A DNA stretch of 64,000 nucleotides from Pisolithus tinctorius (taxonomy: Eukaryota; Basidiomycota; Agaricomycetes; Boletales; Pisolithaceae), in contig JANFAH010000016.1 in the NCBI GenBank assembly GCA_024663395.1, positions 868,001 to 932,000 on the forward strand, in the 5' to 3' direction. Each line of letters opens with the position of its first letter. The first letter of the stretch is position 1. A model generated the notes under the pieces. That model was given only the letters and a program-made list of their open reading frames with translations, was not told the origin of the DNA and made no database searches. Shown here in pieces: positions 40,149 to 53,884 of the stretch. The translations under genes and the position numbers were made by a program.

Positions 40149-41493
40149 CTATGAATGCGGGTATGATACTTGGGCATGGGGCTTCTGGTGATTACGGAAG
40201 TGGTGTGAGGGTGGTGGTGGCGGGTAGGCATGTTGAGGATCGCCATGATTGGATCGCATGTTCGTTAGAGGTGAAGACGAATCCGTCATGAGGTATCGCG
40301 TGGCAGCTTCCTCGCTAGAAACGGGAAGAAGCAGAAAGGCCATTAGGGAGGGGATAAAAGTCTGTGAGGTGGCGGTACCCAAATACAGTTCTGAGCAAGT
40401 CATCCAGCATGGCTTCCTTCTTCATCTTCTCCTCCTTTGCTTGTGCTCGTGCCACCCTGGAAAATCACACTTTAGCTATGTAGTGTGTCCAAACTCTAGC
40501 CCAAACATGTACCTCAGCTCCTCCAGAAGAGCAGCATGCGTCTCCAATGCATAATGCATCTTTGCTTTCTGGATGATATATTTGACCAAACTAGGTGACC
40601 GGCCCATCACCAAACCAGTTTGTGGGTCCATGAAACGAACGAGATGGGGAGGTAATCCGTCATCACCATCGTCGTCTTCCATGCCGTCTTCGTTGTGGCC
40701 GTCTTCTTGGCCAGGTGGAGGGTGAGAGTCAAAGTAATCTGCACCAGGAATGCCAACTTCTGAGGGTGATCGAGGTTCGACCTTAAAAGTGTTAAATCCG
40801 GAGGTGTCCGCAGGCCCGGAAGTCGATAGGCCATGAGCGGGACTTGGCTGCTGGAGAATCTCCGCGTTTCCGTTTCCGGGAACCGCCACGTCCCAGAGGG
40901 AGGAGGAAGCATGTTGTGCTGAAGGCGCATGTGTTTTGCAAGTGCGTCTGAACGGGTGAAAGACTTGTCGCATTCTATTAGTGAAGGGGCTGTCAAACCG
41001 GAGTGCCAACGATGTGAGGAGGGGGGAACCCACCGGGGCGAGAACAAGTGAAGGGCTTTTCGCCGGTGTGCGACCGGATGTGGGATATAAGAGCGAAGCG
41101 CGACGTCTGCGCAAGGCCACGACGACTGCAAGTGGCCCATTCGCACGTGTAATTCGATTTGTGCACGCCGATATGTGCTAGGTAAAACCAATAGTCGTTA
41201 GCTAGGGGATGGTATGTAGACCCCCTGCAAGCGCACTCACAACTATGAATATGTTCTATGAGAGTGGGCAGGTGGGAAAATACATCACCGCAGTCCTCCC
41301 ATAGACATGTTACGGTGTCACCGGGGTCGGCGGGTGGTGCGGAAGATGGTCCTGGTGAACCACGGTCCTCCACAGGAAGCGCGGAAACGTCGCCTGCCTC
41401 GCTAGCAGAGGACGAGTCATCGAGGATAACCGAGGACTGTGAGAATGACGGCGACGGTGAGCGCGGCTCAGCTGGTGACGTTGCGTGGGCCAT
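40149..41493 (-). CDS. C2H2 zinc-finger protein, INO80-complex Iec1-like; apparent frame breaks
   Basis: Proposed nuclear chromatin-remodelling subunit or transcription factor. Five exons are visible on the minus strand: 41241-41493, 41034-41177, 40513-40974, 40379-40456 and 40149-40314. Three or four C2H2-type units are readable: CLWEDC...H, then CEWATCSRRG...HIRSH with a TGEKPF linker, then ECDKSFTRSDALAKHMRLQH. This finger arrangement matches fungal Iec1/YY1-type proteins. After the last finger the basic stretch (GRGGSRKRKRG) lies in a different frame, and the acidic downstream part in yet another. Exon lengths sum to 1103 bp, two more than a whole number of codons. So there are probably two 1-bp errors or mutations at about 40865-40900. 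The C-terminus has a conserved-looking KYIIQKAKMHYALETHAALLEE block and MLDDLLRTVFG. Confidence 0.7.
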
Positions 41494-41806
41494 CGTCGAG
41501 CTTTGAGTTTGCAGACCCGGGGCAACGACAGCCTGTTTGCCAGTTGCTTGGTCAAACTGGCCCGTTGGTTAGCGGGCCAACCAAGCAACGACCACTCGGA
41601 TCCAGCGGGTAATCTAGACAAACTGCTCAGGGAAAGACTCTAAGAATCAGCCAGGGAAACCGTCTACCCTGGCTTCCACCCAGAACTATCAGTGCAGGCC
41701 CAGTCCCTTAATGTCAGGGGTTAATCATGTAGTATTTGCGACTATTTGTTTCTCGTCGATTAAGGCGTGACGCTGGGTTTGCCAGTGTGCGACGCCGGCG
41801 ACGATC
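41494..41806. promoter_or_regulatory. bidirectional promoter of the zinc-finger gene and TAF11, with an inverted repeat
   Basis: 313 bp separate the two start codons. An imperfect palindrome with arms GTTGCTTGG (41543-41551) and CCAAGCAAC (41581-41589), extended inward by CCCG/CGGG, lies near the zinc-finger side. Its role is unknown. Confidence 0.5.
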
Positions 41807-42802
41807 ATGGCATATCCAAATACACCGTTCATCCAGATGACACCAGGGCCGTCTGCACCCTCTACGCCAATCTCCGCACCGCGAGGGCGTGGGACAGGTG
41901 CAAAACGTGGTCGTAAACCTCGTGGCGCGTTCCCAAACATTGCTTCGGATACTGGCCGAGCAACTCCCCAACAACCACAAACGAGTTCGAGTGCATTCAC
42001 ACCTCTACAATGGGCGACACCTGCTGCGACTGCATCACCGTCTGCTGCTGTACCCCAACCCACTACAACAGCGGCGACTCCTACCGCTGCAGGCGACATC
42101 TTAATAGACAGTGGCGATGAGGAAATCATCCTGGCCACGGAGAAGACTGCCACTGCTGGTACTGTTCCTGCAGGCTGGAAATCCTGCCGTCGCAATTACA
42201 AAACCTGAAGGTGGTGACGACGACGGAGAGGATGAGATTCTACCCGCTATGGCAGACGATGACTATTCTGCACAACTCTCCTGGCAGAGCGAAAGTAAGG
42301 ATAACTTGAAGTTTGTATCGCACGATCAGAATAAAACGAATTTTTGTTTGGGCTAATCCGTCGTTTGCGGCAGAGTCCTCATGGACAATTTCAGTGCTGC
42401 TCAGTATGATCGGTTCGAAGCGTACAGGAGGCACGCGTTGCCAAAGCAAGCCATTCGAAGAGTGCGCATGTTGTAGTAGCAGTCGAAAATGCACTGACGT
42501 GTGGTCTAGGTAATACAACAGACGACTGGTCAGCAAGTCTCCCAACCCGTGGCACAAATAATAGCAGGCTTTGCCAAGGTGTTTGTAGGAGAGATAGTAG
42601 AGAAGGGTACGAGACATTGTGGTGACGTTCCCGTTCCTTGGTTAATATTTCCCTCATAGGCCGGGCAGTTCAGGCACGACGAGGTGAAAGTGGGCCACTT
42701 TCCCCCGACCATCTTCGGGAGGCGTATCGGCTATACCAGGCAGAGGCAGGAAGAGTGGGTAGTGCTCGTCCTGGTAGAGGTCGGCGATTATTCCATCGAT
42801 AA
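41807..42802 (+). CDS. TAF11: TFIID subunit TAF11, with one apparent 1-bp frameshift
   Basis: TAF11 pairs with TAF13 through a histone fold inside TFIID. Exons: 41807-42310, 42374-42461, 42510-42606 and 42660-42802. The N-terminal 120 residues are Pro/Ala/Ser/Thr-rich, followed by an acidic stretch. The histone fold begins at MDNFSAAQYDRFEAYRRHALPK and continues through VSQPVAQIIAGFAKVFVGEIVEKGR to PLSPDHLREAYRLYQ, matching the family closely. Exon lengths sum to 832, one more than a whole number of codons. The surplus base lies near 42165-42180 (CTGCAGGCTGG), where the frame changes from the Ala/Thr-rich to the acidic part. Removing one base gives 276 residues. This is either a loss-of-function mutation or a sequence error; TAF11 is essential in yeast, so error is quite possible. 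Confidence 0.85.
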
Positions 42803-42918
42803 CACACGGCATGACGTGGGCGAGTAGCTGTCTGGCCTTGCGTACATAGACGATGCAGTGAGAGACTATACTACTGTAGGATCACATTCTGTATATCTTA
42901 TCCACGTGGTTGAGTGTA

Positions 42919-42989
42919 GCATTAATGGGGTAGTGGTAACCTGGGTCGTTGCCATCGACCCGCCGGGGGTTCGATTCCCCCTTAATGCA
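42919..42989 (+). tRNA. tRNA-Gly (anticodon GCC)
   Basis: 71 nt. The acceptor stem GCATTAA/TTAATGC is perfect, with discriminator A at 42989. The D-stem is GGGT/ACCT, the anticodon stem GGTCG/CGACC holds the loop TTGCCAT (anticodon GCC), and the T-arm GGGGG-TTCGATT-CCCCC is perfect. The B box GGTTCGATTCC matches the consensus. No intron. It lies 158 bp upstream of the PRP43 start codon. Confidence 0.93.
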
Positions 42990-42994
42990 GTTGA

Positions 42995-43011
42995 TTTTTT
43001 AGTCCTTTTTT
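42995..43011 (+). terminator. RNA polymerase III terminator of tRNA-Gly
   Basis: Two runs of six T residues (42995-43000 and 43006-43011) begin 6 bp after the tRNA. Confidence 0.7.
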
Positions 43012-43147
43012 GTTGGCAAGGATGGTGTAAGCAGCTGCACAGCCACTTCCATGCTCATGTGACATTCCTGGCCACCCATTTTTGTTGGACTCAGCTCCAT
43101 CACTTGGCTTTCTCCCCCTCTCTCGAACGAAAAACTATACAAGGCTC

Positions 43148-46016
<2,869 letters not shown>

Positions 46017-46621
46017 CGTCGTATACTTAGAATTCATTGTTTCTCGACCTTAGGGTAGTATGTATCGCGAAAGTTTATATTACTGTAGCGTGCTACAAAG
46101 TTCAGATATCTCCCATATGCAATTTGCATGAACAGTTTCGGATAGGTAACAGTGGTCTCCATGCAACACGACGCTCGTATGTATGACTTTCCTGGCCATC
46201 CCTTGGCGTAAGCAAGGTATTTCTTGGGAAGTAAAGCAGCCTGTGATTAGGTTGATGATGTTGGTATGATTTAGGACGTTGGAAGACCCTAGTAAATGTT
46301 TCAGTGATCAACCGATCATCTGCTTTGGCTCCGGCAGGGTACATCATAGGATGTGTCCTCTGCATACTTTCTTCGTATCTGTGCTTGTAGCTAAGTAAAC
46401 ATGGTTCAAGTTGGCACTGGGAAGTCCGGGATGGACGCTTATACGGAAGTCCTACGGATCCAAGCCTGGTGTGATACTACGTAGTACTGTGCAGTACTGC
46501 CGTTGACGAATATTATTATTCGGCACGTTGGAAATAGGTTCCATGCAACGAAGTCCGACCTAATAGGAATCACGGATGTCTGCAACTATGAGGGAATAGG
46601 GGTGTCGTCCGACATCGATCA
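46017..46621. other. intergenic between PRP43 and RPN3 (convergent 3' ends)
   Basis: Only the first ~35 bp resemble the 3' flank of the PRP43 copies. The rest holds no supported gene. Confidence 0.5.
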
Positions 46622-48346
46622 TCAGAAGCCACCCAGACCGCCGTCATCTTCATCCAAATCTCCTTCCTCTATTTCCTTGGCGAGCTCCCTCTCACGTTCT
46701 CGGGCTCCCTGCGCGGCGGCCAGTTCTTTCCTATGTGCGTCCTGGGGATAACGCATTGCCTAAAACATCCAGTTAGCGACGAGCGATTGACATGGCAGAT
46801 CGAAGATGAAGATTTACCTTCACACTCTGGTTGTGGAGATCCATGCAGTACGCAATTCTTCGCATGTACACCTCACTGACGTCAGGTCCATATCCATTCT
46901 TTCTACCTTCACACTCCATCCAACCTTTTTCATGAATAATCCGACCGTCGATAACGCCATCACGGATGGCCTTTCCAACGATGTATTCCGCATCTTCTTC
47001 GGAGTCAAGGTGGAGCTTGAGACAAATGTCACGCAAGGAGATGCGTGAATACGATAGGGAGAGGCGACGGATGCCAGTCTTAATGACGTTCTGCCGGAGA
47101 CGAACGATCAGAGTGTACGTTTTGTCTGCTTCGAACTGTGCCGCATGTTTCGTCAACGTCGCCTGAAATTCTGAGAGGGAACCCGTGCGGACCACTGATA
47201 GGTGGATTACTAAGGGGGTCAAGGACATAGCATGAGACTGCACATACCCTTGACGATGTCAAAATAGGCAGCAAGAGCTTTCTCGAGGACGGGGTGCCTA
47301 AATATGCTACGGTCGGGAATATCTCCCATCAGCAATTCGACAACCACGAAAAGCTTGTGCACGGCTTGGTAGAACCCAGGCGCTGTCTTCGCAGGTGGTG
47401 CACGGCGAATGGCTGCTTGCAAATTCGTGTGAGCAGTAGTATAGTTTAATTGCACTGCCTTTATGCGCCCCAAGAAGTAGTGGTAGCGAGCAAATTGGGG
47501 GTTACTGGCGGAGGTAGGGAATGTGGTTTTCGAAACCAGTTTATCTGCCTGATCGTACAAGTTGTAATGGAGGTAGCTTCGGAGAAGACGGTTAATGAGG
47601 GAAGCTTGCGTATCATCGTCGTGACGCAACGCGGCTGTCCGCTGAGCCGCCAAAAACAGTCTGAAATACAGACGGAATTTAATGTCAGTTGCGAGAAAAG
47701 ACAGAAACGCTTACGGTCGTGCGTCGGCGAGTTCACCACCTAGTTCGTATGATCGTTCGACAGCGAACCATATTTTCGCTGCAATTGGATCCACACTTCT
47801 ACGATTTAGAGCCTGCATTTTATCCACTGTCTCGTTGGACAGTTGGATGGATTTGGCGTAATTCTCCTTGGAAGTGTGGAAGTGGTGAATGATGAGAAGA
47901 CGGAGGTATATCTCCACTTCGGGAACGGGGTCAGAGGTAGGTTTCGAAGGCGGTGTACTTGGGGGGTAGGCAGTGGAATCGACATCCATCTCGGCCTCTG
48001 TAGCTGGGGGCAGCCAGGAAAGTAGCTTCGCCTTTACGGCCGAGTCTATAACCATAGCACATAAATATTCCGTACAAGAGATGTAAACTTATCGATATGA
48101 CGTACCTGCTGGGTAGTTCTCTTCTATTGCATCTCGCAAGACCTTATCGTTGGTGCGTTTCCTGAGCGCAGTGAGTGATCGCAATACACGGTGAGTAAAT
48201 CGCGGTTCGAGCTCGGACACGGCTCGCTCGACAAAAGCAATGTTGACCTTGATTTCGGCAGTCGGCGTGAGGGTCTTCTCCTCGTTCGTTTTCTCTTCAT
48301 TCTTCTTTTCCCCGTCCTTTGGTGGTTTCGCGTCTGTACTGGCCAT
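46622..48346 (-). CDS. RPN3: 26S proteasome regulatory subunit Rpn3 (PSMD3)
   Basis: A PCI-domain scaffold subunit of the 19S lid. Exons on the minus strand: 48106-48346, 47715-48045, 47248-47660, 46818-47194 and 46622-46759. They sum to 1500 bp, 499 residues (yeast 523, human 534). The N-terminus is Lys/Glu-rich and charged. Helical repeats follow, with the family landmarks EIYLRLLIIHHF, LINRLLRSYLHYNLYDQADKLV and FARYHYFLGRIKAVQLNYT. The PCI winged-helix region is ISLRDICLKLHLDSEEDAEYIV...IHEKGWM, and the C-terminus is acidic (EIEEGDLDEDDGG) with TGA at 46622-46624. All phases fit. It is divergent from PRE4, another proteasome gene, with 348 bp between start codons. Confidence 0.95.
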
Positions 48347-48694
48347 GGTTGCTCTGTCTGATCTGAACGCAGTCCTCGCAAGTGACGCGTCCCTTCCACT
48401 TGGGACAACCCAAATTGGGAAGGCAGGTCAATGGTCACGTGATGTTCGTTTCTGGACAGAACCCCCTATTGCGAAATACACTTTGTGGACGAGCCCGTTG
48501 TTGGAGCTTCCGGATGACATGGGAGCACACAGAAAGAGATCTATACACTTACTTTGTTGCAGAGGTCCTCCCCCTTCAACATCCCGCGGTAGTGTGGAAA
48601 TGGTCGCTGGCCGAATCAGGGTATTACATAAGCCATTGTGCTTGCGCGTCCATGGTTTGTGGTGGGACGCGTTCGCATCATCTCTCTGACAGCC
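48347..48694. promoter_or_regulatory. shared divergent promoter of RPN3 and PRE4
   Basis: It contains a perfect palindrome TCACGTGA (48436-48443, a CACGTG E-box/Cbf1-type site), a reverse CCAAT (ATTGG at 48414-48418) inside the near-palindrome CCCAAATTGGG, and no clear Rpn4-type GGTGGCAAA site. Coordinated expression of the two subunits is an inference. Confidence 0.55.
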
Positions 48695-49768
48695 ATGGAC
48701 CACTTTCCTACCAACTGGGGTCGCCCTGTAAGTGCAGAATTCCTTGCTTGTGAGGAATATTAATGGTGGACTGTCGTCATAGAGAAATGATATGTTCGAT
48801 GCCTATGGCACCTATCCCATCCATCAGAGGCCCGACAATCGTCCAAAAGACACATTTGCTGACAGTGTTCAGCGTACACAGTATGGCCACACATCTGTAT
48901 ATTCATGCGCATATACATAAACCCTCCACAGGCAGCCGATCGTTACCGGCACGAGTGTGCTTGCTATCAAATATAAGGATGGTATCATGATGGCAGCGGA
49001 CAACCTTGGTATGCCTTCTCATCGCTTCTAGACTATCCATTGTTGAACATTATTCTACAAAAAGCATCGTATGGCTCCCTCGCTCGTTTCAAGGACGTTC
49101 AACGTCTCCATCCCGTTGGGAGGTATACCGTTATCGGTGCCGGCGGTGATATGTCCGACTTCCAACACATCCAACACATCCTCGAAGAGGTGCAAATAGC
49201 GGAGAGCACTCAGCAGGATGGACACGAACTCGGGCCTGTAGAAATACACGAGTACATGTCGCAGGTCATGTACGCGCGGCGTTCGAAGTTGGACCCTTTG
49301 TGGAACTCCCTCCTCATTGGCGGGTTCAAGGATGGAAAGAGGTATGTACTTTCTCTTGAAGGAGCTGCGATGAGACTGGTTGTTCGTCCCTGATACAGGT
49401 TCTTGTCATATGTCGATTTGCTTGGGACGACATATTCAGCTTCGACGCTTGCCACTGGCTTCGGAGCCTACATTGCACAACCGCTACTCCGCAAAGCAGT
49501 AGAAGGGCACGAAGATGATCTCACAGCAGAGCAAGCACAAAATATATTGGAATATTGTATGCGTGTTCTCTTCTACCGCGATGCTCGAAGTCTGGACAAG
49601 GTACGCACATCATTGGCCCATCCTGCCTACGATATCCTGAGATAATCGTTGTAGTACCAAATTGCAACTGTCACTGCGGAAGGCGTGAACATTTCAGGCT
49701 CACTGAAACTGCAGACTTCGTGGGACTTTGCCGAGAACATCAGAGGGTATGGCGCTCAGACCCAGTAG
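48695..49768 (+). CDS. PRE4: 20S proteasome subunit beta-7 (Pre4/PSMB4)
   Basis: A non-catalytic beta-ring subunit of the 20S core. Exons: 48695-48727, 48783-48880, 48932-49008, 49065-49341, 49399-49600 and 49655-49768. They sum to 801 bp, 266 residues, the same length as yeast Pre4. The N-terminal propeptide includes NRPKDTFADSVQRTQ. The mature part begins QPIVTGTSVLAIKY, which lacks the catalytic N-terminal Thr arrangement of beta-1/2/5, as expected. Landmarks: ASYGSLARFKDVQRL, GAGGDMSDFQHI, MYARRSKLDPLWNSLLIGG, ATGFGAYIAQPLLRK, RVLFYRDARSLDK. The C-terminus ends WDFAENIRGYGAQTQ. The tiny first exon (11 codons) explains why it is not visible as one ORF. Confidence 0.95.
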
Positions 49769-49915
49769 TATGTCGAACCTTTGTATCACCGCACTGAATT
49801 CCTTGTAACCATTGACTCAACGTAAAAACAACAACTAAACGAGCGATCTTTGCCGTATACGGGACGGTCCATCGCTACGCAACAAATGTAGAAGAATATT
49901 GCCTTGCCCTATGCA

Positions 49916-51436
49916 CTAATTATCGAAATGCTCCGTGAACCTCCAATAGGGAGGTGGTGAATTGTTCACAGGTGCGTCAACTTCGTCACCGCTGTGCCCC
50001 GAGGAAGAGGACGTCTCGCTATGCTCCCGCGGCGAGGACGATTGCGTAGGGGCTGCCGGGAGTTTAGTAGCGCTACCAGAAGCTACGTTTCCTGTGTTAC
50101 CCGGGATCGTGACCGAAGGACCCGCGGTCGGCGCCTGTTCCACGATGGCTTGCTGAGACTGAACACGATCTGTGTGTTGCAATATGGCACGATGAGAGTG
50201 AACGCGGTTCGCGTGTTGCAAGATGGCGCGAACACGGGTTGTGAGCAGTCTCGTTTCATCCACCGTAAACACAGGAGGCCATGTAATGTGTTCTTGGCTG
50301 TGTTCGCTGGGGCTGCTAGAAGTTACGATTCCTGTATTATCCGGGGATGTGAAAGACGGGCCCGCGATCGTTTCCTGTTGCAGGGTGGTTCGACGAGAGC
50401 GAACACGGTTCCTGTGTTGCATGGCCGCCCGAACACGGTTGACGAGCTGTCTTCTTTCGTCAGTCGAGAATAGAGACTCCGACTCATCGCGCCGTCTGCC
50501 AGAAGCCCTTGTAGTGTTTTCCTGTTCCCGGCGGGTATCAGGACCGCGTCCTCTGGAATTCATATAGAGGTATTCATCAAGAGCACTATCTGAAGACGAT
50601 GAAGCCAGTCGGCGGCTATCACTGGCATCACCCCTGTTTCGCGAAGCATCACTCTCACTCAAGGAACGAACCCTGTGCCTGGTCCCCCGGCGCCGCGGAC
50701 GCCCACGAGAGCGGGACGACGAGCTGCCCTGAGTGGAGGGAGAGCTTCTTCCCTCCCGACTGGATTCGCTGTCTGTCTGCGAGGGGGGTTGGTAGGTGAG
50801 CTTACCGTCTTCACTTTTGGGTATAAATACGTATGCTTACCTGGTCGGAATCAGAGTTGAGAAACCGATATCTGATTCTAGGTTGCCCAGACAACGCAAT
50901 CGCAATTGGGTTACTCCGCGGAGGGTAGTTCGCTGCCGAAGGTGCGTTATTGTCGAACGGGTTGGGCTGCTCCGGCGGGGGGTTGAACGGGTTGGACTGC
51001 GCTGGCGGGGAATTGAGTGGGTTAGGTCGTTCTGGCGAAGGATTGAACGGGTTGGGCCCTTCCGGTGGGTCATTGAACGGGTTTGGCTGCTCGGACGGGG
51101 GATTGAACGGGTTGGGATGTACTGGTGGGGAATATCATCAGGAACCTGCTCGTGGACTCTGAAGTCTTCCTCGAGTGCTACTCTTCGAATGTACGATATG
51201 CGTATTGACACAGCAGCGACACGAAAATTGCAGTTACGCCAGCCGACACACAAGCCACAAAAACGAGCGCCGTTCGCATGTCGGAGAAGATCTAGCGTTA
51301 GCAGTGTCAGCCTTGTTTCGTGGATTAATCGTGAACGGCCCACAGTCTTGAGCCAGTCGGCTGGGGGATTGTTGGCAGCACTGACGCATAGCGAAAGATG
51401 GAGTAGGATGACCGACGTCCACCTGTAGCGTTTCAT
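49916..51436 (-). CDS. putative type I single-pass membrane protein with tandem NPF repeats and PPPY tail
   Basis: Minus strand, exons 51344-51436, 51195-51291, 50841-51121 and 49916-50776. The sum is 1332 bp, 443 residues, all phases consistent. Exon 1 encodes a signal peptide (VILLHLSLCVSA then ANNPP) and a very short ectodomain. Exon 2 encodes one membrane helix (TALVFVACVSAGVTAIFVSLL) flanked by tyrosines. Exon 3 encodes six 10-residue repeats, five with NPF and one with NPL (NPFNPPSEQP type). Exon 4 encodes a long Ser/Arg-rich tail with two similar blocks (ETRLLTTRVRAILQHANRVHSH and ERRQLVNRVRAAMQHRNRVRS) and ends near SPPPYWRFTEHFDN. NPF tripeptides bind EH domains of endocytic adaptors and PPxY binds WW domains of Rsp5/Nedd4 ligases; the function here is an inference. 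The exon 2-3 junction is the least certain. Confidence 0.7.
50949..51121 (-). repeat. 30-bp minisatellite encoding NPF repeats
   Basis: Six tandem units of 30 bp (core TTGAACGGGTTGG on the plus strand) lie inside exon 3 of the gene above. Each unit encodes 10 residues, so copy-number change stays in frame. Confidence 0.85.
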
Positions 51437-52167
51437 GACGCAGCGACGCAGAAGGGAGATTGACTGCTTCGTGATGGGTCGCGACAAACCTTACTTGCTC
51501 GAAAACCGTATGTAATCTGGTGAACGACGAACAGGTCAGCCACCAGGGAACACATTTGATCGTGAACGCAATTGATGAGGGTAAGAAATCTAGACGCATG
51601 GAAGGGAAAATATATGGCCCTTGATTCAACAGACCTGCTTCTTCACAGTTTGGACCGACGTGGAGTCCTTCTGTGTTCTAGGCCCGCTGACGAGTAGGCA
51701 CTACACCGGCGATGAGTTGTGAACACCCCCAAGATCCTTACGATGTACATATTCATGCACATGGCGAAAGACGATTGGCGGTTTACCAAACGTACGAGTC
51801 CCCAGAATAAACGATAGACATCACATCTCCTATCTACCAAGCCTTATCTGAAATTTGAATGGGCAGCGCGACGCGTCGATGCACGTGACCTATGATAACA
51901 ATTGGCCCGCTTTTTTTGCAAGACGACTGATGCTATGGTTCGACCTGGTCAGTCCACTACCCTAAAGAGCGTATGTCCGACCCACGTACGCAGAGATGAC
52001 TCATATATCAAGCCGCCTTCCTTCGATCTGCACTCCCAAAGTGAAGTGTAGGGCCGCGTCATTGCAGATTGAAATCCCACACTCCTGCATTGCCGTGCCA
52101 AGTGGCAGAGGATCGACGCGCATATGTTCTTCCGTCACAAAGTAGGTGGGGATAGTCGTAGCTGGCA
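51437..52167. other. spacer between the first two membrane-protein genes
   Basis: No additional gene supported. Short ORFs at 51643-51840 and 51234-51629 have no recognisable content. Confidence 0.5.
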
Positions 52168-53112
52168 TTAGGCAGTTCGCTTTATAGCCGTAGCGGATTT
52201 GGACTTGTCCGCTGGCTGCTCAGTTACGGAAGGTTCTGCATGATCACCATGTCGTAGGATGGATGGAGGAACTTGGTCGAGGTGTGTGGATTGCTTATTA
52301 ATGTTAGCTGAAGCTATGGGTCCCGTGTCATGATGGCGGATAGCACCCCTTCTCTGCTTAAGTGCCGAATGGACTCGTCTTCGGCTCACGTCGACGAAGT
52401 CATGGAGACCTGTGGTATCTTCTCCCTCGTGAGGAAGCGAGGCAGATGGCCTTGCTTCACCGTGATTTCCGGTGTGTCCGGCCATTATAGAAATTTTTCT
52501 CAAGAGTATTCGGCATCGGTAATCCAGGTACCAAGAGTGAAAGCTACCCGGAGGGAGCGAGGTGTCATCGTCGTCGCCGCTATCGCTACAGAAGCAAAAC
52601 TGCCATTGCTCGTGTTCTGGGATCGACTCAAGGCTTGTTGGTATGAACGATATCCGTGATCGGCGGGACCGTGAAGAACGGCCCATTGGGGTGTCCACAT
52701 CGGGTACTGGGATTCCGGTCGACGGTGTCCGCCTTTGGAGATCGCCGGATGCTCGAGAGGATGGCTCGGTATTCGCAGATTGGTCTGATGGACGTGTGCT
52801 GTCATTGGTTGCCGTGACTGCAGATCCTAGTTCGGGGTCATCCGAAGTCTTCTTCCGCCTGCCGGCTACTAAGGCGTACACCCCCACTGCAAGCACTCCC
52901 GCTATGGACGCTACGACACACACAGTAAAAGCGATTTGCTTTGGTGGGTCCGAGAAGGCCTGTCAGAAGTTACAGTAGAATGGTAGGTCTTCATGATGCG
53001 AAAATATATGACGACTCACACCGTTGGACTCCCGCCTGGAGATGCTGCCGGTGGCAGCAACTCCCTGAAGAAGACGAAATAAAGTGAGCCACAGCAAAAC
53101 CGAGACTGACAT
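52168..53112 (-). CDS. putative type I single-pass membrane protein, paralogue 2
   Basis: Exons 53020-53112 and 52168-52959 give 885 bp, 294 residues. Exon 1 is exactly 31 codons, as in the first gene, and encodes a signal peptide (SVLLWLTLFRLLQGVAATG). Exon 2 starts AFSDPPKQ (compare IFSDMR in the first gene), then one membrane helix (VCVVASIAGVLAVGVYALVAG) followed by a stop-transfer RRKK. The rest is a disordered Ser/Arg/His-rich cytoplasmic tail with an acidic patch (CFCSDSGDDDDTSLPP). It has no NPF repeat or PPPY. The shared first-exon length, intron phase 0 and post-intron motif support common descent with the neighbours. A small in-frame intron inside exon 2 (near 52530) cannot be excluded. 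Confidence 0.65.
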
Positions 53113-53884
53113 CGCATCGGGGAGATAGTGGTATGTCTGCGCTCTCTTGACCACCGTCGTTTAAGACATTGAAATGAAAGGGAGTTGGTGGGTACAAGTA
53201 AGCCACCTATAAGATGGCAAATCCAGGATATTTAGGGGGATTTAAGGGGGGGAAGGGTGTATTTCAGTTACTCAGCAGTTAAGGAAAGCGATTCTTGTGG
53301 AAGCCATAATTTGATGTCGACCTTGGGCAACTAAACGTCATCTCCATATCTCTGAACGAAATGAGGCAGTAGATGTCAGCTGCCCTGACCATCATCACTC
53401 TATTACAGGTTATCCCGTTGGGACGGCATCCAGGACTTGGGTTCTGAGCAAAGAGCTCAAGCGTGGAGATTGCCGCCCTTCCCCACGGGGGCCAAGATGT
53501 GGGGTTACTAAATGCACCGGATTACTTCCCGCTGCAAGGTAGCAGCCTTCGCAATGGAAACGGCAACGAGACGCTGTTTTACGCCTACCCTTGCATTTCA
53601 ACAAGTCCTACCTCATGCGTAGTAAGTATCATTTTTCTTCCGAAATAAGCTGGTACATCGGTCTGAAGAGTTTTTTCCGCAGTGTAAATAGTAGGATAAG
53701 GCACGATTGCATGCAGCGGTTGGCATAAGTATCAACTCAGGTGAGTTAAGTCGACGTCTGCCAGTGGTTGTACGTTGCCTACCGGTCGATCCGCCTGTTC
53801 GATTTTCTACGACATAGCTCATGGCAAGACTATCCGTGGTCTTCCGTGGCCCTTGTCTTGTTACAGTTTGGAAAATACAGTAAG
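53113..53884. other. spacer between membrane-protein genes 2 and 3
   Basis: Nothing recognisable. One short poly-G/purine tract (about 53226-53260) lies in the likely promoter of gene 2. Confidence 0.5.

Noticed and set aside
42136..42175. GTACTGTTCCTGCAG as a tiny intron explaining the TAF11 frame change
   Set aside because: 15 bp is too short, and removing it keeps the frame; a 1-bp surplus explains the total length.
50837..51487. Single-ex ORF reading through the NPF region in another frame
   Set aside because: The spliced model places a clear membrane helix and in-phase repeats in different frames; the long ORF is a by-product of the minisatellite.
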